A stretch of 64,000 nt of DNA from Clostridium omnivorum (GCF_026012015.1 NZ_BRXR01000001.1:3869501-3933500); one strand, 5' to 3'; positions 1-8,471 are shown, numbered from the stretch's first letter. Notes: generated by a model from the sequence alone, not told the origin. Numbers and translations: made by a program.

Positions 1-148
1 TTGAATAAATTATCTCTTTAGTATCTACATCAACAGTGATTGCGGAGGTGCCTATTATACTTGGCTCTGTTTGGGCGGCAACTGCATTTTCACAGAAAAG
101 ACACATTATTAATAATAAAAAAACAATTATTTTTTTCTTCAAAACCAT
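1..148 (-). CDS. D-alanyl-D-alanine carboxypeptidase (partial, N-terminus)
   Basis: Only the first 49 codons are present; the gene runs off the left edge. The start ATG at 148-146 is preceded by a GGAGAG ribosome site. The peptide opens with a Lys-rich start and a hydrophobic core (signal peptide, probable cleavage after AVAA at about residue 25). The mature start reads PSIIGTSAITVDVDTKEIIY, which matches the beginning of DacA/DacF-type penicillin-binding proteins: a Pro-x-Ile stretch, then SAI-x-x-D and a Lys/Gly-x-x-x-Tyr turn before the catalytic SxxK (not in the window). Such enzymes trim the terminal D-Ala of peptidoglycan stem peptides outside the membrane. The assignment is by N-terminal pattern only. 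Confidence 0.7.
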   Translation of the reverse strand, partial: MVLKKKIIVFLLLIMCLFCENAVAAQTEPSIIGTSAITVDVDTKEIIYS

Positions 149-290
149 CTCTCCAAATTATATATTTTTCATATATACAAAGTATATTATTAAATGGTAA
201 AATTTACAATAAAAAAATTATTTTATTAGTTCTTTATTTAATATATATTATAAATGTAGGAGATACAATAACATTTTAGAGGTGATATTA

Positions 291-899
291 TTGAGTATTG
301 ACATAAATAAGATATTTAAGAACAGAAAAGCAGGAATCATAGGAAATTATAAAAAAAGTTCAGTGATGATTTTGATATATGAAGAAGAGGGAAAGGAATA
401 TTTAGTTTTTGAAGTCAGATCAAAACAACTGAAGAGTCAGCCAGGCGATATATGCTTGCCAGGAGGAAGGATAGAAGCAAATGAGGCTGCAAGGGATGCA
501 GCGATTAGGGAAACAATGGAAGAACTTAATGTTGAAGAAAAGGATTTAGAATACATTGGTGAAATGGATTATTTTATAAGTCCCTATGGCTCTATTATGT
601 ATCCTTTTATAGCTAAGCTTAAAAGGATACCTGAAGAGCCAAGTAGGGACGAAGTTGATCATATTTTTAAAGTGCCCTTGGAGTTTTTTATAAATAATGA
701 GCCCTTATTATATGAATTAGAAATAGGTCCAAATTTAAAAGATGATTTTCCTTACAACTATATTCAGGGGGGGAAGAATTATAAGTTTAGTAAGGGAAAA
801 TTAAAGCAGTATTTTTATAAGTATCAAGAATATATTATATGGGGATTTACGGCAATGATAGTTAAAAGCTTTATAGATATATTAAAAAATGAGCTTTAA
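291..899 (+). CDS. NUDIX hydrolase, CoA pyrophosphatase-like
   Basis: A 202-residue protein. I place the start at TTG 291 because AGAGGTGA lies 5-7 nt upstream; an in-frame GTG at 282 falls inside that ribosome site. The NUDIX box spans about residues 58-81 (G59, E65, R73, E74, E77, E78), with Asn80 in place of the usual second Gly. The stretch before it, VRSKQLKSQPGDICLPGG, fits the extra signature of the NudL/CoA-diphosphatase branch (a Leu-x-x-x-x-Gly-x-x-x-x-PGG pattern). Members cleave CoA to 4'-phosphopantetheine and 3',5'-ADP, probably for housekeeping of CoA derivatives. The stop overlaps the stop of the convergent membrane gene by 4 nt. Confidence 0.8.
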   Translation: MSIDINKIFKNRKAGIIGNYKKSSVMILIYEEEGKEYLVFEVRSKQLKSQPGDICLPGGRIEANEAARDAAIRETMEELNVEEKDLEYIGEMDYFISPYGSIMYPFIAKLKRIPEEPSRDEVDHIFKVPLEFFINNEPLLYELEIGPNLKDDFPYNYIQGGKNYKFSKGKLKQYFYKYQEYIIWGFTAMIVKSFIDILKNEL

Positions 900-1243
900 C
901 TTGTTGCCTTTTTCCTTCCAATGCCAAAAAGTATCAAGGATAGAGCTACTGCAAATAAATATACAATTAAATAGATTATTGATATTAACCTTGAAGCCAT
1001 AAAAAATTTAAGATATATGAAGGCTGCTAGTGAGACAATGGTCCAAAATAGAGATACATAGGACATTTTATTGTTTCTGCTTCTCCAAGCATCTGGATCT
1101 TTCATATTACCAATTATTTTGTCTCTGCTTTCATTTTCTTTTGAGGTTTTTATTACTAAAGTCTTAAAGTAAAATAAAAAGGCTAGGGCAATAATTGATA
1201 CTCCTAGAAAATAATAAGATAAAGATAAACTTGTTATAGTCAT
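896..1243 (-). CDS. small membrane protein of unknown function
   Basis: A 115-residue protein with an N-terminal hydrophobic helix (about 8-28), a polar middle segment (about 32-60, rich in Lys, Asp and Asn) and two further hydrophobic helices (about 63-82 and 86-106), ending in a basic tail. A ribosome site (GAGGTAAC) precedes the ATG at 1243. The layout recalls small DUF3784-like membrane proteins of Firmicutes, but I do not recognise it with certainty. It converges on the NUDIX gene and points away from the cobalamin riboswitch, so it has no operon partner. Confidence 0.6.
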   Translation of the reverse strand: MTITSLSLSYYFLGVSIIALAFLFYFKTLVIKTSKENESRDKIIGNMKDPDAWRSRNNKMSYVSLFWTIVSLAAFIYLKFFMASRLISIIYLIVYLFAVALSLILFGIGRKKATS

Positions 1244-1329
1244 ATTAGTTACCTCCGTTTAAATTACTTGTTTATTTATTAATAGTATAACCATATATAA
1301 ACTTAATATTTTTTATACAGGGTTAACTA

Positions 1330-1358
1330 TTGAAAAAAGCAGTTAATAATGTTATGCT
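1330..1358 (+). promoter_or_regulatory. sigma-A-type promoter for the cobalamin-riboswitch operon
   Basis: TTGAAA (1330-1335), a 17-nt spacer, then TATGCT (1353-1358). This places transcription start near 1365, just ahead of the riboswitch P1 stem at 1378. Confidence 0.6.
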
Positions 1359-1375
1359 AGTATTGAAAATGAAAT

Positions 1376-1572
1376 AAAAATTGCATGAGGGAATGTGGTT
1401 TGAATCCACAACAGCCCCCGCTACTGTAATCATAGACAAATGGTATATAACCACTTGATTTTATCAGGGAAGGTTACCAGGAGGATGAAATGTGAGTCAG
1501 GATATCTTATGCAATTTGTGTATAATCCACCTTCGGAGGGAAGGCTAGGTAATTTATTGCCGGGCTTTTTCT
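1376..1572 (+). ncRNA. cobalamin (adenosylcobalamin) riboswitch with expression platform
   Basis: Classic B12-box elements occur in order. The P1 arm (AAATTGCAT, 1378-1386) pairs with ATGCAATTT near 1509-1517. Then come GGGAA and GTGG...CCAC of the P3 region, the conserved ACAGCCCCCGCTACTGTAA (about 1410-1428), a CCACTTG segment, GGGAAGG (about 1467-1473) and GAGTCAGGATA (1495-1505). After the aptamer, a CCACCTTCGGAGGG hairpin and a second hairpin (1541-1572) followed by Ts form the expression platform. Cobalamin binding is expected to turn the downstream ECF/surface-protein operon off. Confidence 0.93.
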
Positions 1573-1573
1573 A
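1541..1573 (+). terminator. riboswitch-controlled terminator hairpin
   Basis: AAGGCTAGGTAA pairs with TTGCCGGGCTTT around a TTTA loop, with one mismatch and several G-U pairs, followed by TTTTTC. It sits between the aptamer and the first gene, where a regulated terminator would be. Confidence 0.55.
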
Positions 1574-1601
1574 GTTCGGTTTTTTATTTTTCGGAGGAAA
1601 T

Positions 1602-2468
1602 ATGAAAAAAGAAAACACTCTACATATATTAACTGTTGCTGTTATATGTTTCTCGCTGCTGATATTAACATTTTTAACTAATAATCCAGTGATTTTAGGA
1701 GCTGTTCTAATAACTTGTTTTATTATATTTTATTCTTGGAAAAGCATAGACAAGTTTAAGCTTGGAATTATTTACTTTATACCCTTCTTTATTGTTACGG
1801 TATCAATTAACTTTATTTTTGTAGATGAAGGAAAAAGTAAGCTTTTTTCAATTGGTAACAAAAGTTTTACTTTAGAAGCATTGATATATGGAAGTATACT
1901 AGCTTTTAAGCTGTTGCTTATTATCTACATTTTTATGATAATTTCAATTTTACTTAATTCCGATAGAGCTGTGTCTTATTTTTCAAGTAAAGTTCCAAAA
2001 TCTACATTGATTTTAATGATATCCTTTAAGCTTTTTGCCATAATGAGACAGAGAATTAACAGCATTAAAGAAATTTATAGCTTAAGAGGAGTAAATTATG
2101 AAGGAAAGAGTTTAAAAGATAAAGTGAAAAGCTATGTTCCTATACTTTCTATACTTTTGGAAAGTTCATTAGATGGATCTTTTGATATAGGTGAGGCTGC
2201 ATATATTAGAGGCTTTTTAAGTTCAAAAAGAAGCGTATATGAAAGACAAAAGTTTTTTCATAATGACTACTTTTTAATTGGCAATAGCCTATTACTTGTA
2301 GCATTATATTTGATTTTCGATATTCTTGGAAAAGTTAAGTATGATGTATATACGAATATGTCAATGTATAACGCATTAAGCATTTCAGCAGTATTTATAG
2401 CTGCACTTACAGTTTTAATTTCAATACAGCTTTTAATAAAATCAAGGAGTAAAAGATGGCATATATAG
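1602..2468 (+). CDS. ECF transporter T component (EcfT/CbiQ family)
   Basis: A 288-residue membrane protein, the scaffold of an energy-coupling-factor transporter. Hydrophobic helices lie near 10-48, 56-75, 90-118, 133-150, 222-242 and 258-280. The cytoplasmic coupling segment is visible in the middle: SLRGVNY (about residue 160) and AAYIRGF (about 200) match the two Ala-Arg-Gly-type motifs that dock on the ATPase. It is the first gene after the cobalamin riboswitch, with GGAGG 5 nt before its ATG, and overlaps the ATPase gene by 13 nt. Riboswitch control implies B12 or a B12-related substrate. Confidence 0.88.
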   Translation: MKKENTLHILTVAVICFSLLILTFLTNNPVILGAVLITCFIIFYSWKSIDKFKLGIIYFIPFFIVTVSINFIFVDEGKSKLFSIGNKSFTLEALIYGSILAFKLLLIIYIFMIISILLNSDRAVSYFSSKVPKSTLILMISFKLFAIMRQRINSIKEIYSLRGVNYEGKSLKDKVKSYVPILSILLESSLDGSFDIGEAAYIRGFLSSKRSVYERQKFFHNDYFLIGNSLLLVALYLIFDILGKVKYDVYTNMSMYNALSISAVFIAALTVLISIQLLIKSRSKRWHI

Positions 2469-4069
2469 ATATTGAAGGATTAAGTTATAAATATCCTGAA
2501 AGCAATAAAAATGTTTTAGATAGTATTAATTTATCTATTGAAAAAGGTGATGTTTTACTGTTATTAGGTAGTTCTGGTTCAGGAAAATCAACACTTGCTA
2601 AGTGTTTATGTGGTTCAATTCCAAATTTTTATGGTGGTACTATATCTGGCAAAGTATCTCTTGATAATACTGAGGTTGATAAAATAGAGCATAAAGACAG
2701 AGCTAAAGAAATAACTATGGTTTTTCAGGATCCTGAAAAACAACTAGTAATGAACACTGTACATAGAGAAATAGCTTTTGGACTTGAAAATGTTTCAGTA
2801 CCAGAAGAACAGATAAAGAGAAGAGTTTGGGAATCGCTTCAATTTTCAAATATACTAGACTTAGCATATACAAAAATTAATACCCTTTCTGGGGGTCAAA
2901 AGCAAAAGGTATCAATAACTTCTGCAGTTGCATATATGCCTAAATGTATTATTTTAGATGAACCAACCTCTCAGCTTGATCCAGCTGCAGCTGAGGAAGT
3001 AGCTGCACTAATAAAAAAAATTAATGAAGAGCTTGGAATAACATTGATTATTATTGAACAGCGAATTGATAGATGGTTTGATTTGGCGGATAAAATAGCA
3101 GTTATTAAAGAAGGTAAAATCTCTTTTGCTGGTTCAAAGGAAGAAATGTACAACAGTAAGGATGAGTATCTATTAAGATTTCTTCCTGGATATTTAAAAT
3201 TATTTAAGCATTTAAACATAGATAGGATGCCTAAGAGCTTTAAAGAGGCAAGAAAGGAGCTTAAGGCTGCAAATATAAAGATTAACCAACAGCAGAGCAT
3301 AAGCTCAAATAATAAAGCCGTCATTAATATTAATAATCTTAACTGTGGTTATGAAGGAAATAATGTTTTAAGGGATACAGATTTAGAAATTAAAGAAGGA
3401 GAGTTTTTGGGTATATTAGGTGCTAATGGCGCTGGAAAAAGTACACTTCTAAAAGCGATTACAGGACTTTTAAAGTATTCAGGTAGCATAAAACTCTATG
3501 ATAAGGAAGTTAAAAAAATGAAACTAAAGCAGGTTTCACAAACTATTGGCTATGTTTCACAAAACCCAAATGATTATTTATATAAAGATACTGTTTATGA
3601 AGAATTGAAGTTTACACTGGATAATCATGAGATTAAGGATTTATCTGTCATTGAAGAAACTTTAAATGCATTAGGGATTACTGAACTTAAAGACAGAAAT
3701 CCTAGGGATTTAAGTGGCGGAGAAAAGCAGCGCGTTGCTATAGCAGCAATGTTAGTATTAAGGCCAAAAGTTTTATTATTAGATGAACCAACAAGAGGCT
3801 TGGATAGCGAAGTTAAGAAACTACTAGGAACGATTCTAAAGGATTTAAACAAAAATGGAACTACAATAATCCTTGTAACACACGATATGGAGTTTGCTTC
3901 ACAATACTGTAATAGCTTTTGCCTTATGTTTAATGGAGAAATAGTTTCTAAGGGAAGTAAATACGATATATTTAAAGATGGAATATATTATACAACAACA
4001 ATAAATAAATTGGTTAGGGATATTAACCCGGACTTATTTAATCTCAGCGATATATCGCAAATTTTATAG
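2456..4069 (+). CDS. ECF transporter ATPase, two ABC domains fused (EcfA/CbiO type)
   Basis: A 537-residue protein carrying both ABC ATPases that are separate EcfA1/EcfA2 subunits in many bacteria. Half one has Walker A GSSGSGKST (38-46), signature LSGGQKQKV and Walker B CIILDEPTSQLDP. Half two has GANGAGKST near residue 322, LSGGEKQRV, VLLLDEPTRGLD and a switch His (VTHDME). The first half ends its switch region in IIIEQRID, so the usual switch His is Gln there, as often seen in CbiO-like ATPases. The linker at about 245-285 is polar. It powers substrate uptake with the T and S proteins. Confidence 0.93.
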   Translation: MAYIDIEGLSYKYPESNKNVLDSINLSIEKGDVLLLLGSSGSGKSTLAKCLCGSIPNFYGGTISGKVSLDNTEVDKIEHKDRAKEITMVFQDPEKQLVMNTVHREIAFGLENVSVPEEQIKRRVWESLQFSNILDLAYTKINTLSGGQKQKVSITSAVAYMPKCIILDEPTSQLDPAAAEEVAALIKKINEELGITLIIIEQRIDRWFDLADKIAVIKEGKISFAGSKEEMYNSKDEYLLRFLPGYLKLFKHLNIDRMPKSFKEARKELKAANIKINQQQSISSNNKAVININNLNCGYEGNNVLRDTDLEIKEGEFLGILGANGAGKSTLLKAITGLLKYSGSIKLYDKEVKKMKLKQVSQTIGYVSQNPNDYLYKDTVYEELKFTLDNHEIKDLSVIEETLNALGITELKDRNPRDLSGGEKQRVAIAAMLVLRPKVLLLDEPTRGLDSEVKKLLGTILKDLNKNGTTIILVTHDMEFASQYCNSFCLMFNGEIVSKGSKYDIFKDGIYYTTTINKLVRDINPDLFNLSDISQIL

Positions 4070-4089
4070 AATCAGTAAAGGAAATGATT

Positions 4090-4773
4090 ATGAAAAAATT
4101 ATATATTTATTTTACTTTCTTAGCATCACTGATTTTAATGATTTTGGCAATTAAGCTTGGAGGGAGTGAAAAATTTTCTCTTATAATAACAGTCTTTGTA
4201 ATTATTATTCTAGCCGCTAGTTATTTTTATTTTGAAAATAGTAGTATGGGTACAAAAGAAATTGCAGTAATTGCAACCCTTAGTACTTTTGCTGCAGTTG
4301 CTAGAGCAGCATTTGCAGCTTTTCCCAATATAAAGCCAACTACATTTTTAGTGGCATTATCAGGGTTAGTTTTCGGACCTTATGAAGGTTTTTTAATTGG
4401 AAGTACTGCAGGATTCATTTCTAATATTTTTCTTGGCCAAGGACCATGGACGCCATGGCAGATGTTTGCCTGGGGGCTAGTTGGAGCAATATCAGGCTTA
4501 ATAGGAAAAGGAAAAAAGCCTTCTGCTGAAAAATTTTCAGTAATTTGCTTTCTATATGGCTTCATGTTTGATTGGATAATGAACTTATGGCATGTGATTG
4601 GCTTTATAAGACCACTTAATATTAAAACCATTGCACTAGCTTATGCTACGGGTTTAACTTTTGATATAATGCATGCAGTCAGCAGCTTTATATTTTGTAT
4701 TATATTCTACGACAGCTTCTATAAGGTAATGGACAGATTTAAAAAGAGACTTAAAGTTACATATTTGAAATAA
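4090..4773 (+). CDS. ECF transporter S component, putative cobalamin-specific
   Basis: A 227-residue membrane protein. An ATG at 4084 touches the AAAGGAA ribosome site; the ATG at 4090 has a 7-nt spacer and is preferred. Two N-terminal hydrophobic helices (about 3-20 and 28-48) precede the S-component core. The core has an Ala-rich helix (AAVARAAFAAFPNIKPTTFL) and a long GL-F-GP-x-G-F-x-I-G-x-x-x-G loop/helix followed by an aromatic GQGPWTPWQM stretch, as in CbrT-like and related vitamin S components. Specificity is inferred from the riboswitch and the surface proteins downstream, not from residues I can call diagnostic. Confidence 0.75.
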   Translation: MKKLYIYFTFLASLILMILAIKLGGSEKFSLIITVFVIIILAASYFYFENSSMGTKEIAVIATLSTFAAVARAAFAAFPNIKPTTFLVALSGLVFGPYEGFLIGSTAGFISNIFLGQGPWTPWQMFAWGLVGAISGLIGKGKKPSAEKFSVICFLYGFMFDWIMNLWHVIGFIRPLNIKTIALAYATGLTFDIMHAVSSFIFCIIFYDSFYKVMDRFKKRLKVTYLK

Positions 4774-4820
4774 AAGCTACTTTTATATAAATTATTATTA
4801 CTTTTAAAGGGGGAAATATA

Positions 4821-6662
4821 ATGAAAACAAAGAAAATATTTTTAAATAGTATTTTCACAATTACAATGGTTATTCTAATTACAGCTATGCAGCTTATGGG
4901 TGCTGGATTAAGAGTTAAAGCTGTAGAAAATCCAACAGCGCACTTAAGAATAGAAGGCTTAACATCAACTATGGTTTCTGGTGATATTAAGGGTTCCAAC
5001 GCCTTTGAAATGGTGAAGACACTTCTTCAAAATAATAATATAAAGATGGAAACAGATCCTAAATATCCAACTTATATCACTACTATTGGAGATTTAACTG
5101 CCAAGTATCCAAGCGGATGGAACTATTATGTAAAAAATTCTACTAAGATAATAACACCAAATGTAGGTATGGACCAATATATTCCACAGGAAGGTGACTA
5201 TATTGTTTTATATTATGGAACATATGAAACTCCATATATTAATAATATAAAGTTTACACCTAATATAGTTAAAGAAAATGAAAATATTACTATTACTTTT
5301 AGCTATGATTATGTAAAATACGATCCTGTAACTTATGTAGGTACTAATACAAATATGCCAATAGCAAATGCTGTTGTGGTTATAGATGACTTGCTTCCAA
5401 TGGCAACTAATAATAAAGGTGAAATAAACTTACCTTTTGGACTTTCAAAGGGGCAGCATACATATAAGATAAGTGGGTATAGAACTAATGATATACCAAC
5501 TGTTGTTATGGATAAAGGTACATTTACTATTGATGGAGTTAATTCACCAAGCATGAACTATTCTGATGCTGCTTATGCAAACAAAGTAGTAGAAATAGAT
5601 AACACAAAGGTTGTAAAAAGCATTGATACTGAAACAGCTGCAACTTCAAATTATATAAAAAATACTTCTGATGCTTGGAGTGCTATAAGCTTAAGCAAGC
5701 TTGGTATTAAGCCAAATGAGCAATTTATTCAAGATTCAATGAAGGATATAAAAGAAAATGGAATAAAAGATTTATACAATACTGATGTTGAAAAGCTGAT
5801 TATGGGTCTTGTTGCCTGTGGGTATAGTCCATATAATTTTGCTGGGCATGATTTAGTTGCAGAATTATTCAATAAGGATAAAAGCGAATTTTTCAGCAAT
5901 GATATAATTTTTGGGTTAATAACAATGAACTACTTAAATATTGATGGCAAGAATTATAAGATAAACAGAGATACATTAGTAAAACAAATTTTAAGCAGCA
6001 AGTTAAGCTACAACATTGGAACAACTCCAGTTGTAGGATGGACATATTATGGAAGCACTATAGATCCAGATTTAACGGGTATAACCTTAAGTGCACTGGC
6101 ACCTTATTATTCAACTAATAGTGATGTAAAAGCCACAGTTGATAATGTAGTAAAAACACTATCAGCTTTGCAAAATATAAGTGGCTATATTCCAAGCCAA
6201 TACGGAAATGCTAGTGAGAGTATATCCTTTGTAATTATAGGACTAACTTCCTTAGGAATTAATCCTGAAGATGGCATGTTTAAAAAAGAAAAGGGCGATT
6301 TAGTTTCAGCATTACTATCTTTTAAAGGAACTGATGGGCAATATAAACATGAGTTAACTGGTACAAATAATAAAATTGCCACTGAAGAGGCTTTTAGAGC
6401 ACTAGTATCTTTAGAGGAATTTAAAAAGTCAGGAAAGTTTAACTTATATTCTACTAATGTGGATTTATCAACTCTAAAGGTATATGGAACAGAGCAGACA
6501 ACAGTAAATACAACTGCATCAAATACAGCACAAAATTCTTCTTCAAAAGAACTTCCACAAACAGGAACTTTTGTAGATTTTAATATTGAATTAACTTTTG
6601 GATTTATCTTAATAGCATTTGGAGCTTTTGGAGTGCTATTTAGAAATAAAAAGACTAACTAA
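4821..6662 (+). CDS. LPXTG-anchored surface protein with DUF4430-like and alpha/alpha-barrel repeats
   Basis: A 613-residue protein. A signal peptide covers about 1-35. Residues about 40-140 look like a DUF4430 module (SGWNYYVKN, then a YIPQEGDYIVLYYG end). About 145-240 is an Ig-like segment. About 255-540 is a helical repeat region of the prenyltransferase/terpenoid-toroid type, with repeat signatures DPDLTGITLSALAPY and NASESISFVIIGLTSLGINP. A Thr/Ser/Asn spacer leads to LPQTG at 578-582, a hydrophobic helix and RNKKTN, i.e. a sortase anchor. Barrel plus DUF4430 is the same pair of folds found in animal intrinsic factor and transcobalamin (domain order here is reversed). The AAAGGGGGA ribosome site fits ATG 4821. 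Inference: a wall-bound cobalamin-capture protein feeding the ECF transporter. Confidence 0.8.
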   Translation: MKTKKIFLNSIFTITMVILITAMQLMGAGLRVKAVENPTAHLRIEGLTSTMVSGDIKGSNAFEMVKTLLQNNNIKMETDPKYPTYITTIGDLTAKYPSGWNYYVKNSTKIITPNVGMDQYIPQEGDYIVLYYGTYETPYINNIKFTPNIVKENENITITFSYDYVKYDPVTYVGTNTNMPIANAVVVIDDLLPMATNNKGEINLPFGLSKGQHTYKISGYRTNDIPTVVMDKGTFTIDGVNSPSMNYSDAAYANKVVEIDNTKVVKSIDTETAATSNYIKNTSDAWSAISLSKLGIKPNEQFIQDSMKDIKENGIKDLYNTDVEKLIMGLVACGYSPYNFAGHDLVAELFNKDKSEFFSNDIIFGLITMNYLNIDGKNYKINRDTLVKQILSSKLSYNIGTTPVVGWTYYGSTIDPDLTGITLSALAPYYSTNSDVKATVDNVVKTLSALQNISGYIPSQYGNASESISFVIIGLTSLGINPEDGMFKKEKGDLVSALLSFKGTDGQYKHELTGTNNKIATEEAFRALVSLEEFKKSGKFNLYSTNVDLSTLKVYGTEQTTVNTTASNTAQNSSSKELPQTGTFVDFNIELTFGFILIAFGAFGVLFRNKKTN

Positions 6663-6667
6663 GGATA

Positions 6668-6707
6668 TAGGGCTGCCTGAGCAGATAGAGCTTAAGGCAT
6701 TGCCCTA
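6668..6707 (+). terminator. possible hairpin after the surface-protein gene
   Basis: TAGGGC and CCT pair with AGG and GCCCTA around a roughly 15-nt loop. The following sequence is T-rich but lacks a clean T-run, so it is a weak terminator or attenuator at best. Confidence 0.3.
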
Positions 6708-6781
6708 TTCACTTATATTTTTAAAATAGTTACGTATAATTGAAGTTTAAAACTTCTTAGTAATATTATTTAGGAGGTAGT

Positions 6782-7510
6782 ATGTTGAAGAAAAAAGGTA
6801 TATTAATTTTTGTAGTTTTACTAATATCTGTAGCAGCAATATTCTTTGCAAATGAAATGCAAAAAAAGCTAGTTAGTAACGAAGTAGCAAGTAAAACTGG
6901 GTCAACAGTATTACAAGGTGATTTAAAAGAAAATACAAATGAAGATTCTAAAAAAGATGCTAATGCCAATACACAAAATACAGACAAAGCTAGTAATAAT
7001 GAAGCTAAAAACGAAGAAACGAAAGATGCCAGCAAAACTACTCAGCAGAATAGTTCGGATAAAGTTAATGAAACTAGTAAGCAAAGTACATCAAAAACCG
7101 TAGCACCAAAGAGCAGCAATACAAATACTGCAGCAAGCACAAATAGTTCTACAAGTACAAATGCTTCACAAACTTCGAATGGTGGCACTAATTCAAATCA
7201 AAGCCCAAACTTTATTGTTATGGATGAAGTTAATAATAAAGTTATTTGTTCAACAAGAGTTAATTTTCAAGGAAGAAATGTAGCAGATATAACTAAAGAT
7301 ACTTTGACTAAATTTAATATTAATTATTCTTATGTATCAGGATATTTTAGATCAATTAATGGAATTAGAGAAAGATCTTTAAACCCAAGTACTGATGGAT
7401 GGTGTTATTATATAAAAGATAAAAAACCATCTATAGGCTCCAGTGATTTTACTCCAGAAGACAATGCTACAATTACGTGGAAGTATGTTAAGGATGGAAC
7501 AAAACCATAA
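6782..7510 (+). CDS. membrane-anchored DUF4430-domain protein with low-complexity stalk
   Basis: A 242-residue protein with AGGAGGT ahead of ATG 6782. Residues 1-24 form a Lys-flanked hydrophobic signal-anchor with no lipobox Cys and no obvious cleavage site. About 40-145 is a disordered stalk rich in Asn, Ser, Thr, Lys and Glu, typical of wall-spanning linkers. Residues about 145-240 are a DUF4430 domain: an Asp-x-x-x-x-x-x-Leu helix, NPSTDGWCYYIKDKKPS in the middle and the final DNATITWKY strand. It sits 120 nt downstream of the LPXTG protein, so it is probably part of the same B12-responsive locus, with the domain held at the membrane face as a partner or relay for ligand. The function is inferred. 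Confidence 0.75.
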   Translation: MLKKKGILIFVVLLISVAAIFFANEMQKKLVSNEVASKTGSTVLQGDLKENTNEDSKKDANANTQNTDKASNNEAKNEETKDASKTTQQNSSDKVNETSKQSTSKTVAPKSSNTNTAASTNSSTSTNASQTSNGGTNSNQSPNFIVMDEVNNKVICSTRVNFQGRNVADITKDTLTKFNINYSYVSGYFRSINGIRERSLNPSTDGWCYYIKDKKPSIGSSDFTPEDNATITWKYVKDGTKP

Positions 7511-7521
7511 CTATATCGAAG

Positions 7522-7550
7522 AATAAAAATGGTAAATTTATTTTTATTAC
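7522..7550 (+). terminator. weak A/T-rich terminator
   Basis: AATAAAAAT (7522-7530) pairs with ATTTTTATT (7540-7548). It lies right after the DUF4430 gene, but the A/T-only stem makes it uncertain. Confidence 0.3.
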
Positions 7551-7698
7551 AAAAGTATAGATTATTAAAAAATTGGACAAATAATTAGTTTAATTTAAAA
7601 GAATAATTAAAAATTAGTAAACAATTGAAAATACTCTTTATTTTCCATTAAATGTAGTATATAATATTACCTATACTGCCGGGGGAGAGGGTGTTGAG

Positions 7699-7938
7699 AT
7701 GTCATTATGTACTTTTTTATCAAGCAATGATAATGAAGTTCAATGCTTCGAGGAATGTGTTTTCTTTAATTGGGAAGAAAATGGAGGAATATGTCCATTT
7801 AAAACACTTACTGGTCATAGGAGAGCTAAAACTGAAGAGTTTTATAAATATGATGACTATGAAGAAGAAGAAGAGAAATATGACTCTATTGATAAAACCT
7901 ATGTAAATTATGATTATATTAAGTCAAGTGATATTTAA
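7699..7938 (+). CDS. small Cys-containing acidic protein, unknown function
   Basis: A 79-residue protein. GGGGGAGAG lies just upstream and ATG 7699 is preferred over an out-of-frame GTG at 7691. The first half has four Cys: C4, then CFEEC at 16-20 and ICPF near 31, around an aromatic FFNWEENGG stretch. That pattern suggests a small metal or disulfide site. The C-terminal half is a highly acidic, Tyr-rich tail (a DDYEEEEEKYDS run). I believe similar short proteins occur in other clostridia, but no function is known to me. It is monocistronic, with a clear terminator immediately after the stop. Confidence 0.6.
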   Translation: MSLCTFLSSNDNEVQCFEECVFFNWEENGGICPFKTLTGHRRAKTEEFYKYDDYEEEEEKYDSIDKTYVNYDYIKSSDI

Positions 7939-7972
7939 ACTTTAAGGGACATTCTCTTAAAGTTTTATTTTT
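7938..7972 (+). terminator. rho-independent terminator
   Basis: AACTTTAAG (7938-7946) pairs with CTTAAAGTT (7956-7964), followed by TTATTTTTA. It ends the small Cys-protein transcript. Confidence 0.75.
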
Positions 7973-8047
7973 ATTCAATATTATTGTTTACAACATAAAA
8001 TATTGAATATAATACTAATATTAGAAAAGTGGAAGAGGAGGTCAATC

Positions 8048-8464
8048 TTGGAAAATACATTAGTACTAATAAAACCTGATGGTGTTAAAAGAAAATTAGT
8101 AGGAGATATAATTAATTGCTATGAAGAAAAGGCTTTAAATATTGAAGCCCTAGAACTTATCATGCCATCTCGCGAACTTGCTGAAGCACATTATGAAGAA
8201 CATAAGGGAAGACCATATTTTGAAGAACTGATTAAGTATATAACAGAAGGACCAATTTGTGCTATGGTACTTAGCGGAAAAGATGCTGTAGCTATAGTTC
8301 GAAGATTAAATGGAGATAAGGATCCTGAAAAGGCAGAACTGGGGAGCATAAGAGGCAGATTTGCTTTTGATAAAACAAGAAACTTAGTTCATGCCTCAGA
8401 TAGTATAGAACATGCTGAGAGAGAAATTAAAATATGGTTTAAGAATTATAAAACCAATAGATAA
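8048..8464 (+). CDS. ndk: nucleoside diphosphate kinase
   Basis: A 138-residue protein that transfers the gamma phosphate between NTPs and NDPs through a phospho-His. The start is TTG 8048, seven bases after GAGGAGG; an upstream in-frame start would add 15 unconserved residues. N-terminal TLVLIKPDGVKR is the family opener. The active-site signature is NLVHASDSIEHAEREI, with the catalytic His in the NxxH motif, and RGRFA provides phosphate-binding Arg. The length is slightly under the usual 140-150. It stands alone, flanked by terminators. Confidence 0.95.
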   Translation: MENTLVLIKPDGVKRKLVGDIINCYEEKALNIEALELIMPSRELAEAHYEEHKGRPYFEELIKYITEGPICAMVLSGKDAVAIVRRLNGDKDPEKAELGSIRGRFAFDKTRNLVHASDSIEHAEREIKIWFKNYKTNR

Positions 8465-8471
8465 AAGTTTA

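Noticed and set aside
40-279. 79-codon open frame on the plus strand
   Set aside because: It overlaps the D-Ala-D-Ala carboxypeptidase start on the other strand, lacks a ribosome site and has an unlikely composition.
7691-7906. 71-codon frame starting at GTG 7691
   Set aside because: It overlaps the better ORF at 7699-7938 in another frame; that one has the ribosome site and a terminator right after its stop.
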